In this document: positions 38,924-46,600 of the stretch, one piece after another
Layout of the letters: the number at the start of each line of letters is the position of its first letter
How positions within the stretch are numbered: position 1 is the first letter of the stretch
From: Geomonas anaerohicana
GTDB taxonomy: Bacteria > Desulfobacterota > Desulfuromonadia > Geobacterales > Geobacteraceae
Length of the DNA: 64,000 bases
NCBI RefSeq assembly: GCF_016458305.1
Contig: NZ_JAEMHL010000011.1
Span: 62,001-126,000, forward strand
Reading direction: 5' to 3'
The notes under the pieces: model-generated
The model's database searches: none
What the model was told of the DNA's origin: nothing
The model's input: the letters and a program-made list of their open reading frames with translations, nothing else
Position numbers and translations under genes: made by a program

Positions 38924-39646
38924 TTATTCCGATCCGCGCATGGAGACGTAGGCGGAGCAGCGCTTCTGCGCGAAGTCGAGGTGTTCCAGCATCGCGTCGC
39001 GGGCGCCTTCGGGGTTACGGTCGCGGATCATCTCGTAGACCTTCAGATGGTGACTGAACAACAGCCGCTGGTCCTCTTCGGTCAGGTAGACGGCGCGCCA
39101 GACGTCGCGCTGAAACTCCTGCATCGCCTCGAAGATGCTCTGCATCATGTGCGACCAGACCACGTTATGGGTAGCGCGGGCCACCAGCATGTGGAAGTGG
39201 GCGTCGAAATCCTCGGAGTGCTTGAGATCTTCGAGGTTCTTCCTCATCCCGTCGATTACCGCCTCGATACGGCGGATGTCCTCGGGGAGCGCCCGGGTCG
39301 CCGCGTACCACGCGGTCCATGACTCCATCCCCTTGCGCACCTCGATCACGTCGAGGGCACGGTCGCCGTCGATACGGATCAGTTCGGTAAGCGGCATGGT
39401 GGCGGAGTTCTCGACCAGGGAGCGGACCAGCGTCCCTCCCCCCTGGTAGGTTTCCACCAGCCCCGACGAGGTGAGGATGTTGAGCGCTTCGCGCACCGAG
39501 GGGCGAGAAACGCCGAACAGCTCGGCCAGCTCGCGCTCGGGAGGAAGCTTTTCGCCGGGGTTGAATTCACCCGCCAAAATCGAGCTGCGGATCTGTTCGG
39601 CGATCTGAGTCGATACCTTTTTCGGTTTAATCGGCGTAAATTTCAT
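38924..39646 (-). CDS. GntR-family transcriptional regulator, FadR/FCD type (LldR/PdhR-like)
   Basis: 240 residues. The winged helix begins VSTQIAEQIRSSILAGEFNPGEKLPPERELAELFGVSRPSVREAL, which I cite as the blocks STQIAEQIRSSI and LPPERELAELFGVSRPSVRE. The C-terminal all-helical FCD effector domain has the metal/ligand pattern DAHFHMLVARATHN and SHHLKVYEMIRDRN. LldR, PdhR, GlcC and FadR share this layout. Position at the end of the lctP-lrgAB-glcDF cluster makes lactate or glycolate the best effector guess. A matching operator overlaps the lctP promoter. Confidence 0.88.
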   Translation of the reverse strand: MKFTPIKPKKVSTQIAEQIRSSILAGEFNPGEKLPPERELAELFGVSRPSVREALNILTSSGLVETYQGGGTLVRSLVENSATMPLTELIRIDGDRALDVIEVRKGMESWTAWYAATRALPEDIRRIEAVIDGMRKNLEDLKHSEDFDAHFHMLVARATHNVVWSHMMQSIFEAMQEFQRDVWRAVYLTEEDQRLLFSHHLKVYEMIRDRNPEGARDAMLEHLDFAQKRCSAYVSMRGSE

Positions 39647-39765
39647 GAGGCACCGATACTACATTAGAGTGGCTAAGGCAACAAAATTTTTAGAGTCTGG
39701 CCGCGCCGACCGCGTCAATTTGACGCACACGTAAACATCTTTTCGGCCTGTCGTTCCGCTCCGGC

Positions 39766-41007
39766 TCAGGCATTGAGGCTCATCTGCAAGAGCTCGGTCA
39801 GATGGATCACCTTGACCGGCGGGTTGGCCTCGGAGAGGGCCTTTTTCAGCTGCAAGAGGCAGCCGGGGTTGCTGGTTACCAGGTAGTCGGCACCGGTCTT
39901 CTGAACGTTTTGCACCTTGCGTGACAGCACGCGGTCCGACATCTCCGGCTTCTCGATGTTATAGGTGCCGGCCGAGCCGCAGCAGGCATCCGCCTCGGGG
40001 AGCTCGCGGAAGTCGATGCCCGGGATCAGGTTGATCAGGGCGCGGGGCTGGCTGCGGATCCCCTGGCAGTGGGCGATGTGGCACGGGTCGTGGTAAGTCA
40101 CCTTGAGCGGCAGGGGCTTGAGCTTCTCCTTGAGCGTGCCGGCCTCGGTGGCCAGGATCTCGGAGATGTCCCTCACCTTGGTGCTGAAGGCGGTGGCGGC
40201 AGCTTCGCCGTCCAGGTGGTGACCGTACTTCTTCAGCTCCGCTCCGCAGCCGCCGCAGTCGGTGACCACGAAGTCGAGCTGTTGTGACTGGAACAGGTCG
40301 GTATTGAAGCGCGCCGCATCCTTGAGCCCGTCGATGTCGTGTCCCAGCATGTTGGGGGCGCCGCAGCACTTCTGGTCCTTGGGGGTGATCACCTTGTAGC
40401 CCAGGGTGGAAAGGAGTTCCACGGTGGCAAGGCTCGCCTCGCTGAAGATGAGGCTCATGACGCATCCCAGGAAGAAGCCCACCGTCCCCTTCTGTTCGCC
40501 GACCGCGGGAGTGACCTCGCTGATGGTCTGGCGCAGCGGGGCCTCGGGGAGCTTGGGCAGCAGCCCCTCCATCCTTCCCAGCGCCGCCGGGAACACCTTC
40601 AAAAGCCCGAGCGAGCGGACCACCTTCTGCAGGCCGGTGCGCTGGTAGAGCCTCAGCGGCGCAGTGGCCGCCTCCAGGCGGTCCGGGTGCGGCACCAGCT
40701 TTCTCAGGATCAGGTCCTCCATGGTGGAGAGCCCCTGCTCCTGCTTTCTCTCGCAGCGGAACTCTGCCACCAGCTCGCCCGCGTTGACGCCGCAGGGGCA
40801 GGCGGAGGCGCAGGCCTGGCAATCGAGGCAAAGGGAGACGTATTCGAGGAACTTCTCGCTCTCCACCAGCTCCCCCTCCTGGAACTTGCGCACCAACGCC
40901 ACGCGGCCACGCGGGGAGGCGGTCTCCAGGAAGGTTTCCTTATAGGTCGGGCAGTGCGGCAGGCACATGCCGCAGCGCATGCAGTTGATCAGTTTTACGA
41001 AATCCAT
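39766..41007 (-). CDS. glcF: Glycolate/D-lactate oxidase iron-sulfur subunit (GlcF-like)
   Basis: 413 residues. Two [4Fe-4S] motifs, CMRCGMCLPHCP near residue 9 and CLDCQACASACP near 59, are followed by two cysteine-rich CCG domains (GFFLGCVMSL...KCCGAPNMLGHD and YHDPCHIAHCQG...ADACCGSAGTYN). This is the GlcF pattern. It accepts electrons from the FAD subunit encoded upstream (glcD) and passes them to the membrane pool. It is 37 bases downstream of glcD. D-lactate or glycolate are both possible substrates. Confidence 0.9.
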   Translation of the reverse strand: MDFVKLINCMRCGMCLPHCPTYKETFLETASPRGRVALVRKFQEGELVESEKFLEYVSLCLDCQACASACPCGVNAGELVAEFRCERKQEQGLSTMEDLILRKLVPHPDRLEAATAPLRLYQRTGLQKVVRSLGLLKVFPAALGRMEGLLPKLPEAPLRQTISEVTPAVGEQKGTVGFFLGCVMSLIFSEASLATVELLSTLGYKVITPKDQKCCGAPNMLGHDIDGLKDAARFNTDLFQSQQLDFVVTDCGGCGAELKKYGHHLDGEAAATAFSTKVRDISEILATEAGTLKEKLKPLPLKVTYHDPCHIAHCQGIRSQPRALINLIPGIDFRELPEADACCGSAGTYNIEKPEMSDRVLSRKVQNVQKTGADYLVTSNPGCLLQLKKALSEANPPVKVIHLTELLQMSLNA

Positions 41008-41044
41008 GATGCCCTCTTTTTTCTCTGACTGGTCCGAGGTCCGA

Positions 41045-42418
41045 CTAGAAGATTTTCCCGGGGTTCAGGGTGCCCCTGGGGTCGAAGGCGCCCTTGATGC
41101 CGCGCATGACGCGCAGTCCCGACTCGCCCACCAGCTTGGGGAGGTACTTCTTCTTGGCCACGCCGACACCGTGCTCGCCGGTGATGGTCCCACCCATGGC
41201 GATGGTCGCCTCGAAGATCTCGCCGAAGGCCTGGTGCGCACGCCTGATCTCGTCGGGGTTTCGCTCGTCAGTGAGGCAGGTGGGGTGCAGGTTGCCGTCC
41301 CCGGCATGGCCGAAGGTTCCTATCAACAGGTCGTACTTCTTGGCGGTGTCCTGGATCAGCTTGACCATCGGTGCGATGCAGCTTCTCGGCACGGTGGCGT
41401 CCTCGAGGATGGTGGTGGGACGAACCCGGGCCAGGGCGGAGAGCGCCACGCGGCGGGCGGTGGCGAGTTTCAACGCCTCCTCGGGGCCGGCCGCGGTCTG
41501 GAAGAAGGAGCAGTGGTGCCGCTCGCAGATGGCACGGATGCCGGCCGCATCCTCCTCCACCTGGGCGGGATGCCCGTCCACCTCAATGAGGAGCACGGCG
41601 TCCACGTCCAGCGGCAGTCCCACGTGGGCATAATCCTCGACGCACTTGATGGTGGTGCGGTCCAGGAACTCAAGGGTCGCCGGTATGATGCGGGCGGCGA
41701 TGATGTGGGACACGGTGAGCGCCGCCTGCTCGAGCTGCGGGAAGTGCACCAGCATGGTCTTCTTCGCCTGCGGCTTCGGGATCAGCTTGACGATGACCTC
41801 CGAGAAGACGCCTAGGGTTCCTTCCGAGGAAACGAGTAGCTGGTTCAGGTTGTAGCCCGCCACGTCCTTGACAACCTTGCCTCCGGTCTTCAGCACCTCG
41901 CCGTCGGCAAGGATCGTCTTCAGCCCCATGACGTAGTCGTCGGTGACACCGTACTTGAGTCCCCTCAGGCCGCCGGAGTTCTCAGCCACGTTCCCCCCCA
42001 TGGTGGAGATGTTCATGCTGCCCGGGTCGGGGGGATAGAAAAGGCCCTTGGCCTCCACTTCGCGGTGCAGCGTCGAGGTGATGACGCCGGTCTCGACCGT
42101 GGCGGTCAGGTTCTCCTCGTCGATCTCGACGATACGGTTCATCCTGCTGGTCTGCAGCACGACGCCGGCATCGAAGGAGATGGAACCGCCGGAGAGGTTG
42201 GTCCCGGAACCGCGCGGGGTTACGCGCACACCGGCTCCGTTGCAGAGCGCCAGCACCTTGGAGATCTCCTCGGAACTGCCCGGAAGGACCACCGCGCCGG
42301 GACGGCTTTGCAATTCGGGAGTCGAGTCGTAGCCGTAGCAGGCAAGTGATTCAGGATCGGAAAGGGTATGTTGCTCCCCCACTATCTCCGAGAGCGCTTT
42401 TATAAAACTCGTTTCCAT
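41045..42418 (-). CDS. glcD: FAD-linked glycolate / D-lactate dehydrogenase subunit (GlcD-like)
   Basis: 457 residues. The PCMH-type FAD domain has PGAVVLPGSSEEISKVLALC, VTPRGSGTNLSGGSI, PPDPGSMNISTMGGNVAENSGG and YGVTDDYVMGL. The C-terminal domain has the conserved metal-site GTFGHAGDGNLHP and GTITGEHGVGVAKK. It oxidises an alpha-hydroxy acid and hands electrons to GlcF. In a cluster with lactate permease, D-lactate is the likelier substrate; the family also includes true glycolate oxidases. AAGGAA precedes the ATG. Confidence 0.92.
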   Translation of the reverse strand: METSFIKALSEIVGEQHTLSDPESLACYGYDSTPELQSRPGAVVLPGSSEEISKVLALCNGAGVRVTPRGSGTNLSGGSISFDAGVVLQTSRMNRIVEIDEENLTATVETGVITSTLHREVEAKGLFYPPDPGSMNISTMGGNVAENSGGLRGLKYGVTDDYVMGLKTILADGEVLKTGGKVVKDVAGYNLNQLLVSSEGTLGVFSEVIVKLIPKPQAKKTMLVHFPQLEQAALTVSHIIAARIIPATLEFLDRTTIKCVEDYAHVGLPLDVDAVLLIEVDGHPAQVEEDAAGIRAICERHHCSFFQTAAGPEEALKLATARRVALSALARVRPTTILEDATVPRSCIAPMVKLIQDTAKKYDLLIGTFGHAGDGNLHPTCLTDERNPDEIRRAHQAFGEIFEATIAMGGTITGEHGVGVAKKKYLPKLVGESGLRVMRGIKGAFDPRGTLNPGKIF

Positions 42419-42469
42419 GACGATGATTCCTTTCTTGGCTAATTGGATTGTCCGTGACCACCTGTGCCG

Positions 42470-43162
42470 CTACTGCAGGAACAGGGGCAGATAATACGGT
42501 GCTACCAGTGCGGTGAAAACTGCGGCGATGGCCATGGCCACGCCACCCATCGCCCCCGCGGTCTCGCTCTCCAGCAGGGCCACCGCGGTCCCCTGCCCGT
42601 GCGAGACGGTCCCGAGGGCCAGCCCGCGGGCAACCGGGCTCTGCACCCGGCACAGGGAGAGCAGCGACGGCCCCATGATGGAGCCGATCATGCCGGTGGC
42701 GACCACGAAGGCGGCGGTCAGGCTCGCGTCCCCACCGGCAAGCCGGGAGATCTCCACGGCGATCGGCACCGTTACCGACTTGGGCCCCAGGGAGGTGAGC
42801 ACGGTGGTGTCCAGCTGCAAGAGACGTCCCGCCCCGAGCGCGGCCGCCATGGTGGCGAGGGATCCGGCCATCACCCCGGCCATGACCGGCAGCATGTGTT
42901 CCCGGAGCACCATCCGGTTGTGGTACAGCGGCAGCGCCAGCGCGACTGTTGCCGGGCCGAGCAGGTAGGTCATGACCTCCTTGGCGGGACGGTAGTCGTC
43001 AAGCCCGAGGCCGGTGCCCTTGAGCATCGTTATTATCGCGACGGTGCTCAGGAAAACCGGGTTCAGCAACGGGTGCCGGTAGGTGAGAAAGAGCTTCCGG
43101 GTCGCCAGGTAGCAGGTCACGGTAATGACGACGAAAAAGGAGAACAAGAGGACACCGCTCAC
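42470..43162 (-). CDS. lrgB: LrgB/CidB-family membrane protein
   Basis: 230 residues of hydrophobic helices. It starts with a GTG that overlaps the lrgA stop (GTGA), with AGGAGGG inside the end of lrgA. Signature blocks are SFFVVITVTCYLATRKLF, YLLGPATVALALPLYHNR, SLGPKSVTVPIAVEISRLAGG and ARGLALGTVSHGQGTA. It pairs with LrgA. The family was first described as murein-hydrolase or antiholin regulators. Relatives transport pyruvate (PftAB) or glycolate/glycerate (plastid PLGG1). The lactate-locus setting favours transport here. Confidence 0.88.
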   Translation of the reverse strand: MSGVLLFSFFVVITVTCYLATRKLFLTYRHPLLNPVFLSTVAIITMLKGTGLGLDDYRPAKEVMTYLLGPATVALALPLYHNRMVLREHMLPVMAGVMAGSLATMAAALGAGRLLQLDTTVLTSLGPKSVTVPIAVEISRLAGGDASLTAAFVVATGMIGSIMGPSLLSLCRVQSPVARGLALGTVSHGQGTAVALLESETAGAMGGVAMAIAAVFTALVAPYYLPLFLQ

Positions 43163-43524
43163 CGGTCCCTCCTTTGCTGCAGCTGCTGCACCGCGGTTCC
43201 GGTGACCGCGGCACCGACCAGCGCGCTCACTATCAGGATGACCAGCAGTTCCAGCCCGCTTTGACGCATCAGTCCGCCGAAGGAGATGAGCCCGACCGAG
43301 ATCGGGATGAAGAAGAAGGCGAAGTGCTTGAGCAGAAAGCCGCTGCCCGCCTCGATGAGGCCAGGCTTGACGATGCCGCTGGCAAGAAGGGCGAACATGA
43401 TCAGCATGCCGGCGACGTTGCCCGGCAGGGAGAGGTTCAGGGCACCGACCAGCCAGACGCCGCAGCGAAATACCAGCCACAGGAACACGATCTGCCAGCA
43501 TATGTCGAACAGCTTTCTTGCCAT
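43159..43524 (-). CDS. lrgA: LrgA/CidA-family membrane protein
   Basis: 121 residues with four predicted membrane helices. Family blocks are LSLPGNVAGMLIMFALLASGI and FFIPISVGLISFGGLM. A short positively charged tail ends it (QQLQQRRDR). Translation is coupled to lrgB by overlap. The ribosome binding site before ATG 43524 is weak. Probably the small partner of a two-component organic-acid facilitator, as argued for lrgB. Confidence 0.86.
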   Translation of the reverse strand: MARKLFDICWQIVFLWLVFRCGVWLVGALNLSLPGNVAGMLIMFALLASGIVKPGLIEAGSGFLLKHFAFFFIPISVGLISFGGLMRQSGLELLVILIVSALVGAAVTGTAVQQLQQRRDR

Positions 43525-43603
43525 GAGGCATGCACCGGCTTTGCCCTGCTCTCCAGGGAGAGGCAGGCGCGCTTGAGAGAAAAGGGGCGGTGGTGGAGGT
43601 AGC

Positions 43604-43637
43604 GGCAGCCCCGGGTGGATCCGACTCCGGGGCTGCC
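43604..43637 (-). terminator. Hairpin between lctP and lrgA
   Basis: GGCAGCCCCGG (43604-43614) pairs perfectly with 43627-43637. No T run follows, so it may be a partial terminator or an mRNA-processing hairpin that sets lctP expression above that of lrgAB-glcDF. Confidence 0.6.
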
Positions 43638-43659
43638 GTTTCGTGCAGTACTGCTGCCG

Positions 43660-45609
43660 TTACGGGATCATCCAGGTGAAGACATAGGCCTGCAGCGCGA
43701 TGATGATGCCCATGACCGTGGTTAGGAACAGGGCGTGCTTCAGGGTGAAGCGGAACAGGTTTCCTTCTTCGCCGACAAGGCCGGTGGCGGCGCAGGCGAC
43801 GGCGATGGACTGCGGGGAGATCATCTTGCCCATGACGCCGCCGCTGGTGTTGGCAGCGCCGGTCAGGAGCGGGTTCATGCCCAACTGCTCCGCGGTCACC
43901 TTCTGCAGACCGCCGAAGAGGACGTTACTGGAGGTGTCGGAGCCGGTCAGGAACACGCCCAGCATGCCCAGGAACGGAGAGAGGAACGGGAACATGGCGC
44001 CCGCCTTGGTGAAGGAGATGCCCATGCTGGTGGTCATGCCCGAGGCGTTCATGACGAAGGCAAGACCGACCACGGAGGCCACGGTGACGGCGGGCCAGCG
44101 CATGTCGTACAGGGTCTTGCCCAGCACCTGGAAGAACGAGCCGACGCCGACGCCGCAGATCAGCGCCGAGATGATGGCCGCGATCAGGATGGCGGTGCCT
44201 GCTGCCGACATGAAGTTGAAGGTGAACTTGGCGGGAACCTTGGCCGGGAGCTGGTCGGTGACGGCCTTGTCCAGCGCCTTGAACTGCGCCTTGTCTACCG
44301 TCTTCGCTTCCACCAGTTCCTTCTGTACCTTCTGCAGGTCCTTCTGCTTCTTGTCGACCGCGTCGTAGGCGGCCAAGCGCTCGGCAGTGACCACCGCCTT
44401 GCCGGCGGGGAGGCTCTGCTCTACTGCCAGCACCTTGTCCTCGAGCGCCTGCAGTTCGGTCAGGCCGACGGCCAGGGCAGCCTGCTTGGGATCAGCCGGG
44501 GAGAGCAGCGCCGCCTGCTTGGCAGCTTCTGCTTTCACGGCCGCAACCTTCTTGATACCGTCTTCCGGCTTGGAAACCTTCTTCACGATGGCGTTGTCCA
44601 GACCGGCGATGGGGATGACGACCTTGCTCTTGTCGAGAGCGGTCTTGACCGACGGGATGCCCCAGATCAGTACCATGATGGTGAGCACGAGGTACGGTGC
44701 CCAGGCGCGGAACATCTCGGCGCCGGTATAGTCGTGGCTTTCCTTGCCGGTAAACTCCGGCTCGTGGTCGAAGGTCCAGACCGTGGCCGGCTGCCAGAAC
44801 TTGAGCAGAATGACCAGGGCAGCCAGGGTGAGCAGCGAAGCGGTGACGTCCGGCAGATAGGGGCCGAGGTAGCTCGCGGTGCCCCACTGAGCGAGGGCGA
44901 AGGTGACGCCGCAGACGATGATGGCCGGCAGCACCTCGATGGTTTTCTTCCACCCCACCATGATCATGATGACGTAGAACGGAATGAACACGGAGATGAA
45001 GGGGAGTTGGCGACCGACCATGGTCGAGAGCTTCATGAGACCGGCGTCGTCGTAACCCATGACGCCGGCAAGAGCGACGACCGGGATGCCGATGGCGCCG
45101 AAGGCAACCGGAGCGGTGTTGGCGATGAGACAGACGCCTGCGGCGTAGAAGGGCCTGAAACCGAGACCGACGAGCGTGGCGCCCGCGATGGCGACCGGGG
45201 TGCCGAAGCCGGCGGCCCCCTCGATGAAGGCGCCGAAGCAGAAGGCGATCAGGAGCGCTTGCAGGCGGCGGTCACCGGTGAGCCCGGCCAGCGACGCCCT
45301 GATGATCTCGAACTGCCCTCCCTTTACCGTGATGTTGTAGAGGAGGATGGTGGTCACCACGATGTAGAAGACGGGGAAGAGACCGAAGGCGGCGCCGTGC
45401 AGCGTGGCGAGCCCGGCGAGCTTGGCCGGCATCTGCCATACAAAGATGGCGATGGCGATGGCGGAGGCGACCGCCAGGGGGCCCGCCTTGTGAGCCTTCA
45501 TCTTGAATACGGCCAGACAGACGAAGATGACGACGAGGGGGATGGCGGCAACCAGCGCGGACATCGCGAGGCTTCCCGCAACGGGGGTGTAGCTCTGAAT
45601 CCATGGCAT
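43660..45609 (-). CDS. lctP: L-lactate permease (LctP/LldP family) with a cytoplasmic coiled-coil insert
   Basis: 649 residues; members usually have about 550. Family blocks are CFGAFIEGAAGFGTPVAIAGATLVGLG, quoted here as FIEGAAGFGTPVAIAG, then GSDTSSNVLFGGLQ and NTSGGVMGKMISPQSIAVA. About 12-14 membrane helices. Residues ~345-460, between two helices, are an Ala/Lys-rich hydrophilic insert with coiled-coil character (DKKQKDLQKVQKELVEAK), which explains the extra length. AAGGAG precedes the ATG. A promoter with an overlapping GntR-type operator lies upstream, divergent from lutC. It imports lactate and probably glycolate with protons. Confidence 0.93.
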   Translation of the reverse strand: MPWIQSYTPVAGSLAMSALVAAIPLVVIFVCLAVFKMKAHKAGPLAVASAIAIAIFVWQMPAKLAGLATLHGAAFGLFPVFYIVVTTILLYNITVKGGQFEIIRASLAGLTGDRRLQALLIAFCFGAFIEGAAGFGTPVAIAGATLVGLGFRPFYAAGVCLIANTAPVAFGAIGIPVVALAGVMGYDDAGLMKLSTMVGRQLPFISVFIPFYVIMIMVGWKKTIEVLPAIIVCGVTFALAQWGTASYLGPYLPDVTASLLTLAALVILLKFWQPATVWTFDHEPEFTGKESHDYTGAEMFRAWAPYLVLTIMVLIWGIPSVKTALDKSKVVIPIAGLDNAIVKKVSKPEDGIKKVAAVKAEAAKQAALLSPADPKQAALAVGLTELQALEDKVLAVEQSLPAGKAVVTAERLAAYDAVDKKQKDLQKVQKELVEAKTVDKAQFKALDKAVTDQLPAKVPAKFTFNFMSAAGTAILIAAIISALICGVGVGSFFQVLGKTLYDMRWPAVTVASVVGLAFVMNASGMTTSMGISFTKAGAMFPFLSPFLGMLGVFLTGSDTSSNVLFGGLQKVTAEQLGMNPLLTGAANTSGGVMGKMISPQSIAVACAATGLVGEEGNLFRFTLKHALFLTTVMGIIIALQAYVFTWMIP

Positions 45610-45758
45610 GACTGTAGTTCTCCTTTGGTTCGTGATGCTGGTATGGGCGGCAAAAAACTGGCTATCTCAATTCAAGTGGAATAGGTTCGGAACGGCCCCT
45701 GCTAGCTGACGCCCATTGCCTGACTTGCGGAGAACTGGGCAATCAAACCAAGTTATAC

Positions 45759-45801
45759 ATTTTGGTAAGGCCAATTAACCACCTTTTCAGAACAGTGTCA
45801 A
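45759..45801 (-). promoter_or_regulatory. Predicted lctP promoter with overlapping FCD-GntR operator
   Basis: On the minus strand TTGACA (45796-45801), a 17-base spacer, and TTAATT (45773-45778). The -10 overlaps AATTGGCCTTACCAAAA (45760-45776), an imperfect palindrome of the TTGG-n-CCAA type used by PdhR/LldR-like regulators. Binding there would block the polymerase. Confidence 0.6.
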
Positions 45802-46048
45802 GTTATTTTGCATACGCTATATAAATGGCTTTACTCAGGCTATTTTTTGGACTAGGATATTTTGGCCATATGGTAATATCTTTTTTATCATATGCCTCGG
45901 AGCCATTTCGCCGAACGAACGTATGACACAAAAATCGAACAGGTTCCAAGGGATTTAAAACAGCTTTACCCTGATCAAACGGTCGGCGCTCAAGAAGTCG
46001 CCCCTCGGTGCAGCGGGTAATGCCAAAAGTGATGGAGGAAGAACAGCT
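45802..46048. other. Divergent intergenic region lctP-lutC
   Basis: AT-rich, gene-free. It contains TATATAAAT near 45819 that could serve as a -10 element for lutC and a CCATATGG palindrome at about 45868. No further operator copy is convincing. Confidence 0.4.
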
Positions 46049-46600
46049 ATGTACGAGCAATTTAAGGCCAGGGCAGTCGGGGTCGGGGCGGAAGTGCACC
46101 GGGTCGGCACCTGTAGTGACGCGGTCGAATTCGTCCTCTCATTTTTAAAACAGGAGGGGGTTGCCGAGACTCCGGGCAGCTACGCGGTCTGGGCCGAGGG
46201 CCCTTTCCTGGAGACGGTAGACCGGGGATCGCTGGCCGGGGTTCCCGGGCTGGGCTTCGAGGTGACCAGGGAGCGCGCGGCACAGGCCAAGGTCGGCATC
46301 AGCGACATGTCGTTTGCCGTTGCCGATACCGGCTCGCTGGTGCAGGACCAGGCGGCTCCGGACCAGCGCCTCGCCTCCGCGCTCACCGGCATCCACATCG
46401 CACTGGTACCTTCCGGCAACATCGTTGCCGACAAGACCGCCCTCTTTGCCCGTATCAATCCGAAAAACAGCCGCTACATAGCCTTCATCACCGGCCCCAG
46501 CCGTACCGCGGACATCGAGCGGGTGCTGACCATCGGGGTACACGGACCGGAGCGGCTCATTATATTGTTTGTCGACGAGCTGGGAGGGGAGCAGATATGA
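46049..46600 (+). CDS. lutC: LutC/YkgG-family lactate utilisation protein (LUD domain)
   Basis: 183 residues. The LUD fold is seen in GISDMSFAVADTGSLV, HIALVPSGNIVADKTALF and ITGPSRTADIERVLTIGVHGPERL, the last being the diagnostic C-terminal block. LutA, LutB and LutC together oxidise L-lactate to pyruvate in Bacillus and relatives (established). GGAGGAAG precedes the ATG. The stop overlaps the lutB start (ATGA), so the two are translated together. Confidence 0.92.
   Translation: MYEQFKARAVGVGAEVHRVGTCSDAVEFVLSFLKQEGVAETPGSYAVWAEGPFLETVDRGSLAGVPGLGFEVTRERAAQAKVGISDMSFAVADTGSLVQDQAAPDQRLASALTGIHIALVPSGNIVADKTALFARINPKNSRYIAFITGPSRTADIERVLTIGVHGPERLIILFVDELGGEQI

Noticed and set aside
43735-45684. 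Open frame antisense to lctP
   Set aside because: Extremely Asp/Gly/Glu/Arg-rich, with no ribosome site; a product of third-position GC bias in lctP.
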